A DNA stretch of 21,548 bases, from positions 1-21,548 of the forward strand of contig CALJBF010000113.1 in the NCBI GenBank assembly GCA_938027385.1, written 5' to 3'. This DNA is from an uncultured Porphyromonadaceae bacterium. Lineage in GTDB: Bacteria > Bacteroidota > Bacteroidia > Bacteroidales > Muribaculaceae. Positions 7,448 to 14,114 of this stretch are shown here, in pieces; position 1 is the stretch's first letter; each line of letters starts with the position of its first letter. The notes under the pieces are model-generated. The model had not been told where the DNA came from. It did not search any database and worked only from the letters and a program-made list of their open reading frames with translations. The position numbers were made by a program, and so were the translations under genes.

Positions 7448-7918
7448 TCATGCCTGCTTGGCGAGATAGATCATGTCGCGGAGGGTGACCCCCTCTTCGA
7501 TGATTGGATGGTCATAGTTGCATGTGAAGAATCCGGGCACGCGGTGGGTCTCGCGGTAGCCGCATCCGCGGTAGAAACGGAGGGTCGAGGGTGTCTCGCC
7601 GGTGCCGAGCTGTATTGTCTTGCCCCGGTTGAGGCGCTCGACGTATGTGAGCATGGCGCGCCCGATGCCGCGGCGCCGCATGTCGGCGCTCACGGCCAGG
7701 TTCTTTATCTCGACGAGCGACGGTGACTCGTCGGTGACGGCGCATACCGCCACCATCCGGTCGCCGAGCCGCGCGGCATAGAGCGTGGCGCGGTCAAGAT
7801 AGCGGCTTATCATTTCCTCAGACTCATCGCCGACAAGCAGCAGCGGCATACAGGGGCATCGGTCGCCGTCGACGCGCGCTATGGTGATTCCCGCAGTCTG
7901 TAAATTACTCGCTGACAT
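7448..7918 (-). CDS. GNAT-family N-acetyltransferase
   Basis: 156-aa protein with the GNAT acetyl-CoA-binding core: a beta strand LVEIKNLAVSADM followed by the pyrophosphate loop RRRGIGRAMLTYV (R/Q-x-x-G-x-G/A), and later the RFYRGCGYRET segment that closes the fold. The first 50 residues are variable, as usual. The substrate cannot be assigned. The ATG overlaps the end of the upstream GNAT gene by 14 bases, so the two are almost certainly translated from one mRNA. It is the last gene of a three-gene minus-strand set behind the ATPase gene. Confidence 0.85.
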   Translation of the reverse strand: MSASNLQTAGITIARVDGDRCPCMPLLLVGDESEEMISRYLDRATLYAARLGDRMVAVCAVTDESPSLVEIKNLAVSADMRRRGIGRAMLTYVERLNRGKTIQLGTGETPSTLRFYRGCGYRETHRVPGFFTCNYDHPIIEEGVTLRDMIYLAKQA

Positions 7919-8408
7919 GGAAATGCTCTGTTACACCGCCGTGGATTTCGGTGTGGTGGTAGCGGAATCCGCACTTCTCGGCCACGCGGCGCGAGCGATC
8001 GTTGCCGTCGTAAAAGGCGATCCAGAGGCGCCGGCGTCCTTCGGCACGTGCCTGGGGGGCCACCGCCGTCACAGCCTCCGGCATAAGTCCGCGCCCCCAG
8101 AATGCGCGCCCCAGCCAGTAGCCGATTTCAGCGTCGTCAGCGGCCACGGTGGCGCTGTGTTCGGGCGTCGGGGCCACCAGCCCGCAACATCCCACGGGCT
8201 CACCAGTCTCTTTCAGCACCACGGCATAGACATACGGGGTGTTGAACACAGTCTCGATTATCTGCCGGCTCTGCTCGACTGACTCATGCGGCGGCCATCC
8301 GGCCGGCGTTCCCACCTCGGGGTCGCGCGCCAGTTCATAGAGTGCCCCGGCATCCCCAGCACACCATGGCCTCAGCACCAGCCTTTCTGTCTCGATTCTT
8401 TTTTCCAT
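7905..8408 (-). CDS. RimJ/RimL-like GNAT N-acetyltransferase
   Basis: 167-aa member of the Acetyltransf_3 group. It starts with the typical KRIETERLVLRPWCAGDAGA, followed by ELARDPEVGTPAGWPPHES, then EIGYWLGRAFWGRGLMPEAV, which contains the acetyl-CoA loop, and RVAEKCGFRYH near the C-terminus. Family members acetylate protein N-termini, ribosomal proteins or small molecules; the substrate here is not identifiable. It lies 15 bases downstream of the ATPase gene and overlaps the following GNAT gene by 14 bases. The two acetyltransferases are not close copies of each other. Confidence 0.88.
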   Translation of the reverse strand: MEKRIETERLVLRPWCAGDAGALYELARDPEVGTPAGWPPHESVEQSRQIIETVFNTPYVYAVVLKETGEPVGCCGLVAPTPEHSATVAADDAEIGYWLGRAFWGRGLMPEAVTAVAPQARAEGRRRLWIAFYDGNDRSRRVAEKCGFRYHHTEIHGGVTEHFHVSE

Positions 8409-8423
8409 AGCTTATGATTCTGT

Positions 8424-9800
8424 TTACGGAACAAGCCTGTCGAGCATCGACATGGCGTATAGGGGGCATACGGTGACTTGTCTGACCGCATTGTCGGCTT
8501 CAGCGTCGGTGTAGTCAAAAGTGCCGAAGTTTTCAAGCGAGCAGCGCACAGCCTGTCGCAGGTGTTTGCCGCGCATGAACAGCCACAGGCTTTTCATACC
8601 CCCTTTCTGCCCGGCCTTTACTTCGACGGGCAACACGCTGTTACCGTGCGTGGTCAGGTAATCTATCTCGGCCTGGGCGTTGCGGGCCTGTCGTGCCCAG
8701 TAGAAAAGATTGTGCCGCAGGTTAGGACTGTTGTAACGCTGCATCTCAAGTCCGGCTATGAGTTCGGCCATTGGACCTTTGTTTACAAGACTGACAGCGT
8801 CGCCAATCAGAATCTGCGATGTAAGCTCACTTACATTACCGAACGACATGTTAAGCAGTCTCAGCATCAGACCCGGATCAAGAAACAGCATTTTCCGGTC
8901 GGTCATGTCGGCCTCGCTGCCGAGTGGCAGCCCGTTGGCGTCAGTGCGCGTGACCGGTACGCAGATTCCGGCCAATATCAGCATGTCAAGCGCTTTCTTT
9001 ACCTCGTCGGTGCGGAAACCGCCACCTACGGCCGCATATGTGAATTTTTGCGTGGCCTGCACGGCAACACTTCTCATTGTCTGTCTCAGCAAGACGGGGT
9101 CTACACGTCGCCGGTATTTCGGGAAGTCATCCTCGTAGCTCACCACAATGTCGTCCTGTACCTCCTGGCACTGCAGATAATCGTGGGTCGCCACCCATCG
9201 GGCTACGACTTCGGGCATCCCACCGACGAGCATGTAGGTTCTGAGCAGACTCACGAGCCGGTCATGCAGCGCCTGGGGCAATGGATTTGCCGCATCTGCG
9301 CTGTTGCGCGTTCCGGCAAGAAGGTTCTCTCCGTTGGCCTCAAGAAACTCATCGAACGTCATGGGATACATGAACATCGAATGGATTCGTCCCACGCCGA
9401 ATGTCGGCAGTTCCTCGAGAGCGAATTCAAGCAGTGAGCCGGCGGCTATGACGTGCAGCCCCGGCATATCCTCCTTGAAAAAACGCAATGACATGATGGC
9501 CTCCGGGCAGGTCTGTATCTCATCGAAAAACAACAGCGTCTTTCCCGGCGCTATCGGTTGCCCCGAGAGTGCCGATATCTGGGTGACGATACGCTCCACC
9601 ACAAGATTTTCCTGGAACAGAGACTTGTATTCCGGTTGTCGTTCAAAATTGATTTCGACAAACGATTCGAATGTCTTGCCCAGATTTCTTACAGCTGTGG
9701 ACTTGCCTACCTGGCGGGCTCCACGCAGTAAAACCGGTTTGTGTTCGGCTCTTGCGGCCCACTCTTTGAGGTGTATGTCGATTAATCGGGGGTAATACAT
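8424..9800 (-). CDS. AAA+ ATPase with DUF4143 nuclease-like C-terminus (COG1373-type)
   Basis: 458-aa protein. The Walker A motif GARQVGKST is at residues 27-35, Walker B LLFFDEIQ at 89-96 and a sensor-like AAGSLLEFAL near 120. The C-terminal part carries EIDYL and LPVEVKAG, giving the D380...E393-x-K395 pattern of a PD-(D/E)XK nuclease fold, as in DUF4143. These proteins are abundant in Bacteroidota and archaea and their role is not settled; links to defence, mobile elements or DNA repair have been suggested. The start ATG sits 25 bases after a TATCTTTG element, and the region further upstream holds 33-bp-period repeats. Two GNAT genes follow closely on the same strand. Confidence 0.9.
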   Translation of the reverse strand: MYYPRLIDIHLKEWAARAEHKPVLLRGARQVGKSTAVRNLGKTFESFVEINFERQPEYKSLFQENLVVERIVTQISALSGQPIAPGKTLLFFDEIQTCPEAIMSLRFFKEDMPGLHVIAAGSLLEFALEELPTFGVGRIHSMFMYPMTFDEFLEANGENLLAGTRNSADAANPLPQALHDRLVSLLRTYMLVGGMPEVVARWVATHDYLQCQEVQDDIVVSYEDDFPKYRRRVDPVLLRQTMRSVAVQATQKFTYAAVGGGFRTDEVKKALDMLILAGICVPVTRTDANGLPLGSEADMTDRKMLFLDPGLMLRLLNMSFGNVSELTSQILIGDAVSLVNKGPMAELIAGLEMQRYNSPNLRHNLFYWARQARNAQAEIDYLTTHGNSVLPVEVKAGQKGGMKSLWLFMRGKHLRQAVRCSLENFGTFDYTDAEADNAVRQVTVCPLYAMSMLDRLVP

Positions 9801-9825
9801 GGCATATCAGACGTTTATTCGGGTG

Positions 9826-9833
9826 CAAAGATA
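9826..9833 (-). promoter_or_regulatory. -7 element TATCTTTG of the DUF4143 ATPase gene
   Basis: The minus strand reads TATCTTTGCACCC, 25 bases before the ATG at 9800. The bases just upstream are the first of three repeats, so any -33 contact lies inside the repeat (an ATTG at 9857-9854 fits the spacing). Confidence 0.65.
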
Positions 9834-9840
9834 TAAAAAT

Positions 9841-9939
9841 TGAAAAATCCAAGCAATTAAAATGCCATTTTTCGTAAAAATCCAAACAATTAAATCGGCG
9901 AAATCCGTAAAAATCCAAAGACTTCGGCGGGGAGAGGGC
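9841..9939 (-). repeat. three 33-bp direct repeats upstream of the ATPase promoter
   Basis: The core AAAAATCCAA (plus strand) occurs at 9843-9852, 9876-9885 and 9909-9918, exactly 33 bases apart. The first two copies also share the following CAATTAAA; copies two and three share the preceding GT, and copy three diverges in its second half. The array covers about -8 to -105 relative to the -7 element. No gene is supported in 9801-10056. Confidence 0.8.
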
Positions 9940-10001
9940 CGGCACATGGGGAGAAATGGCGGGGAAATCCGGGTGAAAAACGGGGGTGGTGACAGCGGGG
10001 A

Positions 10002-10033
10002 TTTGGCGGTGTGGGGCGCGTTGGCTACCTTTG
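10002..10033 (+). promoter_or_regulatory. promoter of the nucleotidyltransferase-like gene
   Basis: TTTG at 10002-10005, 20 bases, then TACCTTTG at 10026-10033, a full -33/-7 match. The ATG at 10057 follows after 23 bases. This promoter lies downstream of a longer in-frame start at 9862 and so rules it out. Confidence 0.75.
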
Positions 10034-10056
10034 CAGATTTATCAAAACGCAACAAG

Positions 10057-10650
10057 ATGAATCAGAAAGAAATCAATGCCCTGGCCGAGTCAATGCGGCG
10101 CAGGGCCGCAGAGGTGCTTGATGCCTCGGGAATCGCCCGGATATGGCGCGAGGCCGGATGCCGGGTTAACATCGTGGGTTCGCTCAGGATGGGACTGCTC
10201 GCCGCCCACCGCGACATCGACCTGCACGTCTACTCGGCAGGGGTGACAACCGCCGGGAGTTTCGCCGTGATGGCGCGTGTGGCCGCCGATCCGCGTGTCA
10301 CCGAAATCCGCTGTATCAACGGTCTGGCCACCGACGAGCACTGCATCGCCTGGCATGTGACATTCCGTGCCGACGACGACCTTGACTGGCAGATCGACAT
10401 CATCCATATCGAGGAGGGAACGCGCTACGACGGCTATTTCGAACGCATGGCCGACCGCATCCTTGAGGTGATGACCCCGGCCCGGCGCGACACCATATTG
10501 CGCCTGAAGTTCGAGACACCCGCCGACCGCGGCTACCACGGTGTGGAATATTACGAGGCCGTAATCGCCGACGGCGTCACCACCCTCGCCGACCTCGACC
10601 GCTGGGTCACCGCCCACCGCGCCCGTCCTCCCTACTACTGGATTCCCTGA
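10057..10650 (+). CDS. nucleotidyltransferase-fold protein (Pol beta superfamily)
   Basis: 197-aa cytosolic protein. Residues 40-56 read VGSLRMGLLAAHRDIDLHV: the GS motif at 41-42 followed by D53-x-D55, the metal-binding hG[GS]...DhD signature of the DNA polymerase beta-like nucleotidyltransferases. A third carboxylate is probably in LDWQIDIIHI (D110 or D114). The chain also has YDGYFERMADRIL and a C-terminal LRLKFETPADRGYHG segment. It resembles minimal or antibiotic-type nucleotidyltransferases; the substrate is unknown. ATG 10057 is chosen from the promoter. It lies between two ATPase genes and ends 15 bases before a large palindrome, so it is probably a single-gene transcript. Confidence 0.75.
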   Translation: MNQKEINALAESMRRRAAEVLDASGIARIWREAGCRVNIVGSLRMGLLAAHRDIDLHVYSAGVTTAGSFAVMARVAADPRVTEIRCINGLATDEHCIAWHVTFRADDDLDWQIDIIHIEEGTRYDGYFERMADRILEVMTPARRDTILRLKFETPADRGYHGVEYYEAVIADGVTTLADLDRWVTAHRARPPYYWIP

Positions 10651-10665
10651 CCCTCCCCACGGTCC

Positions 10666-10720
10666 CACAAAAAGATTATGTTTGCGAAAAATTATTTTTC
10701 GCAAACATAATCTTTTTGTG
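10666..10720. repeat. perfect 55-bp palindrome (27-bp arms, one central base)
   Basis: Bases 10666-10692 are the exact reverse complement of 10694-10720 around a single T at 10693. The arms start CACAAAAAGATTATG and end TTTGCGAAAAAT. Each arm contains TATGTTTG, a -7-like element, so the two face outward (10677-10684 on plus, 10709-10702 on minus). The A5 and T5 tracts at the ends would also make it a bidirectional terminator for the nucleotidyltransferase gene. Confidence 0.95.
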
Positions 10721-10725
10721 ACGTG

Positions 10726-10756
10726 TTGGTAAAATGTGGATCAATTATTATATTTG
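10726..10756 (+). promoter_or_regulatory. promoter of the DUF234 ATPase gene, set in a degenerate palindrome copy
   Basis: TTGG at 10726-10729 lies 19 bases before TATATTTG at 10749-10756. The -7 element and following bases (10747-10783) align with the palindrome core (10675-10711) at about 31 of 37 positions, 72 bases downstream. The ATG at 10785 follows 28 bases after the -7 element. Confidence 0.65.
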
Positions 10757-10784
10757 CAAAAAATTATTTTTAAGAAATATAATT

Positions 10785-12170
10785 ATGAAGTTTCTCGACC
10801 GGAAAGAGGAGATAGCCGAACTTGAGCGTGTATTGAATCCAGCTACACCCGCGAGGTTTGTTGTGGTTTACGGGCGTCGCCGTCTTGGCAAGTCAACATT
10901 GATTAAGCGAGTGCTCGGCCCTGATGATATTTATTATATGGCAGGTGATTTTGTCGATGCCGTGCAGCGTGACATGCTCAGGAATCAGCTTGCCGGGCGT
11001 TTTCCCGAGATTGCGCGCGCATCGTATGCAACGTGGGAAGATCTGCTTATGATGCTTAATACCCTCTCACAGCGGCAGTTCACGCTGTGCCTCGACGAGT
11101 TTCCGTACATGGTGAAACATGCTCCGGAACTGCCGTCGGTCATTCAGCGGCTTGTTGACTCGGGGGATATGAAATTCAACCTGATTATTTGCGGGAGTTC
11201 ACAGCGCATGATGCAGAACATGGTGCTCTCGCAGTCAGAACCGCTGTACGGCAGAGCGCATGCCATTCTTGACATACATCCGATTCCGATAGCCTATTTA
11301 CCTGAGGCATTGCACACCGACCCCGTGGCGACTGTTGAGGAGTACAGCGTGTGGGGCGGAGTGCCCCGATACTGGGAATTGCGTGAGGAATACGCTGATC
11401 TGCGCCAGGCCGTCAGCGGAACAATGCTGGGGCAGGCGTCGGTGCTTTATGACGAACCAAAGCGGTTGTTTCTCGATGATATGTCGGCCACCGTACAGTC
11501 AGAGTCGCTTATGTCGGTGGTCGCAGCCGGGGCGACGCGGCTGTCGGAAATCGCATCGCGTATGGGACGTGAGGCAACGGCGCTTTCAGCACCTATTGAC
11601 CGTCTTATCCAGATGGACTACCTGAGGCGTGAAATACCGTTTGGTGAAAGTCCGAAAAAATCGAAAAAGGGCGTGTACCGCATCAACGACCCAATGATGG
11701 ACTTCTATTACACTTTCATTGTGCCGAATCTGTCGGCAATCGGCCGCGGTCGCCGTGGCCATGTGCTTGAGCAGATTGACCGTGGCTTTGGCGAATATAT
11801 TGCCCGGCATTGGGAGCATCTCTGTCGCGAGGCCGTGAGCGGCAACCTGCTGTATGGCCATCGCTGGGGCGAGGCGTCGCGATGGTGGGGGAGTGTGAAA
11901 ACCGCGGGGAGTATCCGCGAGATAGAGTTTGATGTCGTGGCCGAGTCTATCGACGGGACTGCGCTCCTTGTGGGTGAATGTAAATGGACTAATCCCGAGA
12001 TTTCTGTTGAACTGATGCGTAAACTGCGTTCCAAAATCGAGGCATTCCCGGCTGCCCGCGGCAAGGAGGTAGTTCCCGTGCTTTTTCTTCGGGATTGTCC
12101 CAAAGACAACCCCGAACACTTCAATATACTCTACCCGGCCGATATTATCCACCTCGCTTACGGCGAATGA
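10785..12170 (+). CDS. AAA ATPase with DUF234 nuclease-like C-terminus (ATPase_2, COG1672-type)
   Basis: 461-aa protein. Walker A GRRRLGKST is at residues 30-38, Walker B LCLDEF at 101-106, and IICGSSQRMM resembles a sensor segment. A winged-helix-like middle (ATRLSEIASRMGREATALSA) is followed by a C-terminal DUF234 region with FDVVAE and LLVGECKW, giving D383...E398-x-K400, a PD-(D/E)XK-like signature. It is unrelated in detail to the DUF4143 ATPase nearby but has the same architecture of ATPase plus nuclease-like end. ATG 10785 is preferred over an in-frame ATG at 10734, which precedes the -7 element. The cellular role of this family is unsettled. Nothing else is on its transcript. Confidence 0.9.
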   Translation: MKFLDRKEEIAELERVLNPATPARFVVVYGRRRLGKSTLIKRVLGPDDIYYMAGDFVDAVQRDMLRNQLAGRFPEIARASYATWEDLLMMLNTLSQRQFTLCLDEFPYMVKHAPELPSVIQRLVDSGDMKFNLIICGSSQRMMQNMVLSQSEPLYGRAHAILDIHPIPIAYLPEALHTDPVATVEEYSVWGGVPRYWELREEYADLRQAVSGTMLGQASVLYDEPKRLFLDDMSATVQSESLMSVVAAGATRLSEIASRMGREATALSAPIDRLIQMDYLRREIPFGESPKKSKKGVYRINDPMMDFYYTFIVPNLSAIGRGRRGHVLEQIDRGFGEYIARHWEHLCREAVSGNLLYGHRWGEASRWWGSVKTAGSIREIEFDVVAESIDGTALLVGECKWTNPEISVELMRKLRSKIEAFPAARGKEVVPVLFLRDCPKDNPEHFNILYPADIIHLAYGE

Positions 12171-12225
12171 CCTCCGGGACAGGTGCCATCAAAGGGTACT
12201 GCAAAACACTGTAAATAGTAGGGAT

Positions 12226-12361
12226 ATGCCTTTGACATGTTGAATCAGATGGCTGATTATCATCCAAGCATCGCAAAGCGATGTGCTTTCTTTAGTTACA
12301 AACCGGAATCTGCAATATCTTCCGGCCGGTAGTCGGCGCTGATTCACATCGTCAAAGGCAT
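12226..12361. other. structured inverted-repeat element (MITE or noncoding RNA candidate)
   Basis: The 201-base gap between two convergent genes holds an ordered structure. The outer arms ATGCCTTTGAC (12226-12236) and GTCAAAGGCAT (12351-12361) are perfectly complementary and continue, after small bulges, with TGAATCAG (12241-12248) against CTGATTCA (12339-12346). Inside are a CATCGC-AAA-GCGATG hairpin (12269-12283) and a CCGGAA...TTCCGG hairpin (12303-12325). CTGATT at 12253-12258 can compete with the distal CTGATT for AATCAG at 12243-12248. No T-tract follows on either side, so it does not look like a simple terminator. Confidence 0.7.
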
Positions 12362-12371
12362 GTCGGAAACG

Positions 12372-12686
12372 TCAGAATAAATGAATCCAGGAGTAATGTT
12401 TCCGGTTAGGGAGGTAGGTGAGGTCGTTTCCATGCCGGTAGGCCTCGCGTTCAAATGAGATGTTGTAGTATGCTTCTTTCCAGTTCCTGTATTTGAGGCA
12501 TTTCACACACCACTCGATCAGATAGATGAGATAGAACGGAACGAACAGAAGTTCACGCTGCTGTGCGGTGTGGATCTTTTCGTGATTGATTACGTATTTG
12601 TCAATCCAACCTGGATCTCTCGCCCAAAACGTGCCGAACAGGTTCACGCAGAACCCCTTTGGTATCAGTCTGCTTTTGATAATCAT
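12372..12686 (-). CDS. small HExxH-containing protein of unknown function
   Basis: 104-aa protein, or 111 aa if a TTG at 12707 is the start; ATG 12686 is preferred. It contains VINHEKIHTAQQREL, an HExxH zinc-metallopeptidase-type motif, followed by a hydrophobic stretch (LLFVPFYLIYLIEWCVKCL) and, about 36 residues after the motif, FEREAYRHG, whose Glu could be a third zinc ligand as in gluzincins. It lacks a recognisable full protease domain. Such short HExxH membrane-associated proteins occur in Bacteroidota as hypothetical proteins. Proteolytic activity is inference from the motif. The gene stands alone next to the structured element. Confidence 0.7.
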   Translation of the reverse strand: MIIKSRLIPKGFCVNLFGTFWARDPGWIDKYVINHEKIHTAQQRELLFVPFYLIYLIEWCVKCLKYRNWKEAYYNISFEREAYRHGNDLTYLPNRKHYSWIHLF

Positions 12687-12772
12687 GTACTCTTTGGGTT
12701 GATACAATGAAATGCTGAAGACAATCGGTCTATCCGGTTCCCGCGAATAATCTGCGGAAACGGGGCCGGGGG

Positions 12773-13291
12773 TCAGAAGGTGTACTGGAGGCCGAGCTCG
12801 AGGTTGGTGTTGAGGGCGAAACCGATGCCGTTGACGCCGTCGTAGTGGGCATAGCGGAGCAGGGTGGTGCGGAGGGTGAGGGCGAAATGATCGTTGAGGT
12901 TGATGAGCATGCCGGGGCGCAGGGCGGCAACGAATCCGCCGACTCCCGACCCGCCTGCCGACTGGTGCTCGTAGCCCATGGCGAGCTCGCCGAAGAAGTC
13001 GATTATGCCGGCGTGGGCGAATGTGCCGCGGAGGTAGGGGAGGACCGAGACTGTGGTGACGCCGGTGCCCCCGAGATCCTGGTATTTAACGCCGACCGAT
13101 GCGCCGACGGCCCATGTGGGGTTGAAGTAATAGCCGCCTTCGGGGGCTATGAGGAATGCGGAGTTGGTGAGAGAGCCTCCGTCGGCGCTCGCGTGCTCTA
13201 CGCCGATGCCGACTGTGCCGCCCACATAGGCCTGGGCGCTGGCGCCTGACGAGATGCAGACAAGCATCAGGATTGCTAATAATTTTCGCAT
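12773..13291 (-). CDS. small outer-membrane beta-barrel protein
   Basis: 172-aa protein. Residues 1-20 form a signal peptide (RKLLAILMLVCISSGASAQ) with cleavage after ASA. The mature part is glycine-rich and made of alternating amphipathic strands (YVGGTVGIGVEHAS, GGYYFNPTWAVGASVGVKYQ, FFGELAMGYEHQ, LTLRTTLLRYAHYD) and ends NLELGLQYTF, with the terminal Phe of outer-membrane barrels. Its size suits an eight-stranded OmpX/OmpA-barrel-like protein (outer membrane protein beta-barrel domain). The function is unknown: structural, adhesion or envelope roles are possible. It follows a hairpin that separates it from the DJ-1 gene. Confidence 0.85.
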   Translation of the reverse strand: MRKLLAILMLVCISSGASAQAYVGGTVGIGVEHASADGGSLTNSAFLIAPEGGYYFNPTWAVGASVGVKYQDLGGTGVTTVSVLPYLRGTFAHAGIIDFFGELAMGYEHQSAGGSGVGGFVAALRPGMLINLNDHFALTLRTTLLRYAHYDGVNGIGFALNTNLELGLQYTF

Positions 13292-13330
13292 GATGTGATG
13301 GTGTGTTGTTGATAATGTGTGTTAAAGCCG

Positions 13331-13379
13331 CAATGACACGAACGCGGTGCCGTGCAGGGGTTTCGCGCTTGTGTCATTG
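13331..13379 (-). terminator. hairpin after the DJ-1 gene
   Basis: CAATGACAC (13331-13339) pairs with GTGTCATTG (13371-13379), and GAACGCG with CGCGCTT extends the stem with two mismatches. It lies 42 bases after the DJ-1 gene stop on the minus strand. The T-tail is weak (GGCTTTAAC), so an operator for the barrel gene downstream is an alternative. Confidence 0.45.
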
Positions 13380-13420
13380 TGGTGGTTGCATTCAGGAGAG
13401 GGCCCGCGGCGCAAGGGGTG

Positions 13421-13993
13421 TCAGAAGTAGAAGTTGACGCTGCGGGGGTAGTAGAGGAGGCCAGAGCCGACCTGCTGGGCGATGGCCTCGCCCATCGAGT
13501 TGGCCACGATGGCCAGGGCGAAACGGAGGGTCGAGGCGGGGCCGTTGGCGGTGATCACGCGGTCGAGGGCCACGACGGGGGCGTCGCGGCGTATGGCTTT
13601 GTCGAGGCCGCTCTCCATGCCGGGGTAGCAGGTGGCCTCAAGGCCGTCGAGGATGCCCAGGGGTGCGAGCACCACGGCTGGCGAGGCGCAGATGGCGGCT
13701 ATCTTGCCCGAGATGGCCTGTGCCTTGAGCAGGGTGGTGAGGGGTTCGAAGGCGGCCAGGTTTGTGGCGCCGGGCATCCCGCCGGGGCAGATGAGCCATT
13801 CGGGGGTGATGAAGTCGGTCTGCTCGAAAAGGCAGTCGGCCTCTACGGCTACGCCGTGGGCGCCGCGTACTATTTTGTTGCCGGTGATCGACACGGTTTT
13901 GATGTCCATGCCTGCGCGGCGCATGATGTCGACGGTAGCAAGTGCCTCGATTTCCTCGAAACCGGTGGCGAGAAACAGATAAGAGGTGTTCAT
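13421..13993 (-). CDS. DJ-1/PfpI family protein (YajL/ThiJ-like)
   Basis: 190-aa protein of the DJ-1 clan. FLATGFEEIEA places the conserved acidic residue at E16, ICPGGMPGATNL is the glycine-rich loop, and AAICASPAVVLAPLG contains the nucleophilic Cys102 on the elbow. ITANGPASTLRFALAIV carries the C-terminal conserved region seen in YajL and human DJ-1. Members protect against oxidative or carbonyl stress; claims of deglycase or chaperone activity vary by protein. The length is typical and the catalytic positions are present. It is 121 bases downstream of the fucose synthase gene; no clear TAnnTTTG lies before it, so read-through expression from that operon is possible. Confidence 0.92.
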   Translation of the reverse strand: MNTSYLFLATGFEEIEALATVDIMRRAGMDIKTVSITGNKIVRGAHGVAVEADCLFEQTDFITPEWLICPGGMPGATNLAAFEPLTTLLKAQAISGKIAAICASPAVVLAPLGILDGLEATCYPGMESGLDKAIRRDAPVVALDRVITANGPASTLRFALAIVANSMGEAIAQQVGSGLLYYPRSVNFYF

Positions 13994-14061
13994 GTTAGGT
14001 TGTTATGACGATAATTTTTGGTCGGTTATAGGGTTGTAAGTTTGGTTGTTGAGGGTGTAAC

Positions 14062-14103
14062 AATCCGGAGGGGCGTTTTGTTCGCCGGTGCTCCGGATTT
14101 TTT
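14062..14103 (+). terminator. strong hairpin whose T-tract faces the plus strand
   Basis: AATCCGGAG (14062-14070) pairs perfectly with CTCCGGATT (14091-14099), with an inner GGCG/CGCC pairing, and six T's (14098-14103) follow on the plus strand. The flanking genes are on the minus strand, where the same hairpin ends only in TTGTTAC. It probably ends the lipid kinase-fucose synthase transcript and may also stop antisense transcription. Confidence 0.6.
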
Positions 14104-14114
14104 CAGGGAGGGGG

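Noticed and set aside
9841..9939. CRISPR array
   Set aside because: Only three short imperfect repeats with no comparable spacers and no cas genes.
9862..10056. 65-residue N-terminal extension of the nucleotidyltransferase-like protein
   Set aside because: It runs through the 33-bp repeats and the promoter; ATG 10057 follows the TACCTTTG element and fits the fold.
12226..12361. Simple bidirectional terminator
   Set aside because: The structure is multi-branched and no T-tract follows either end.
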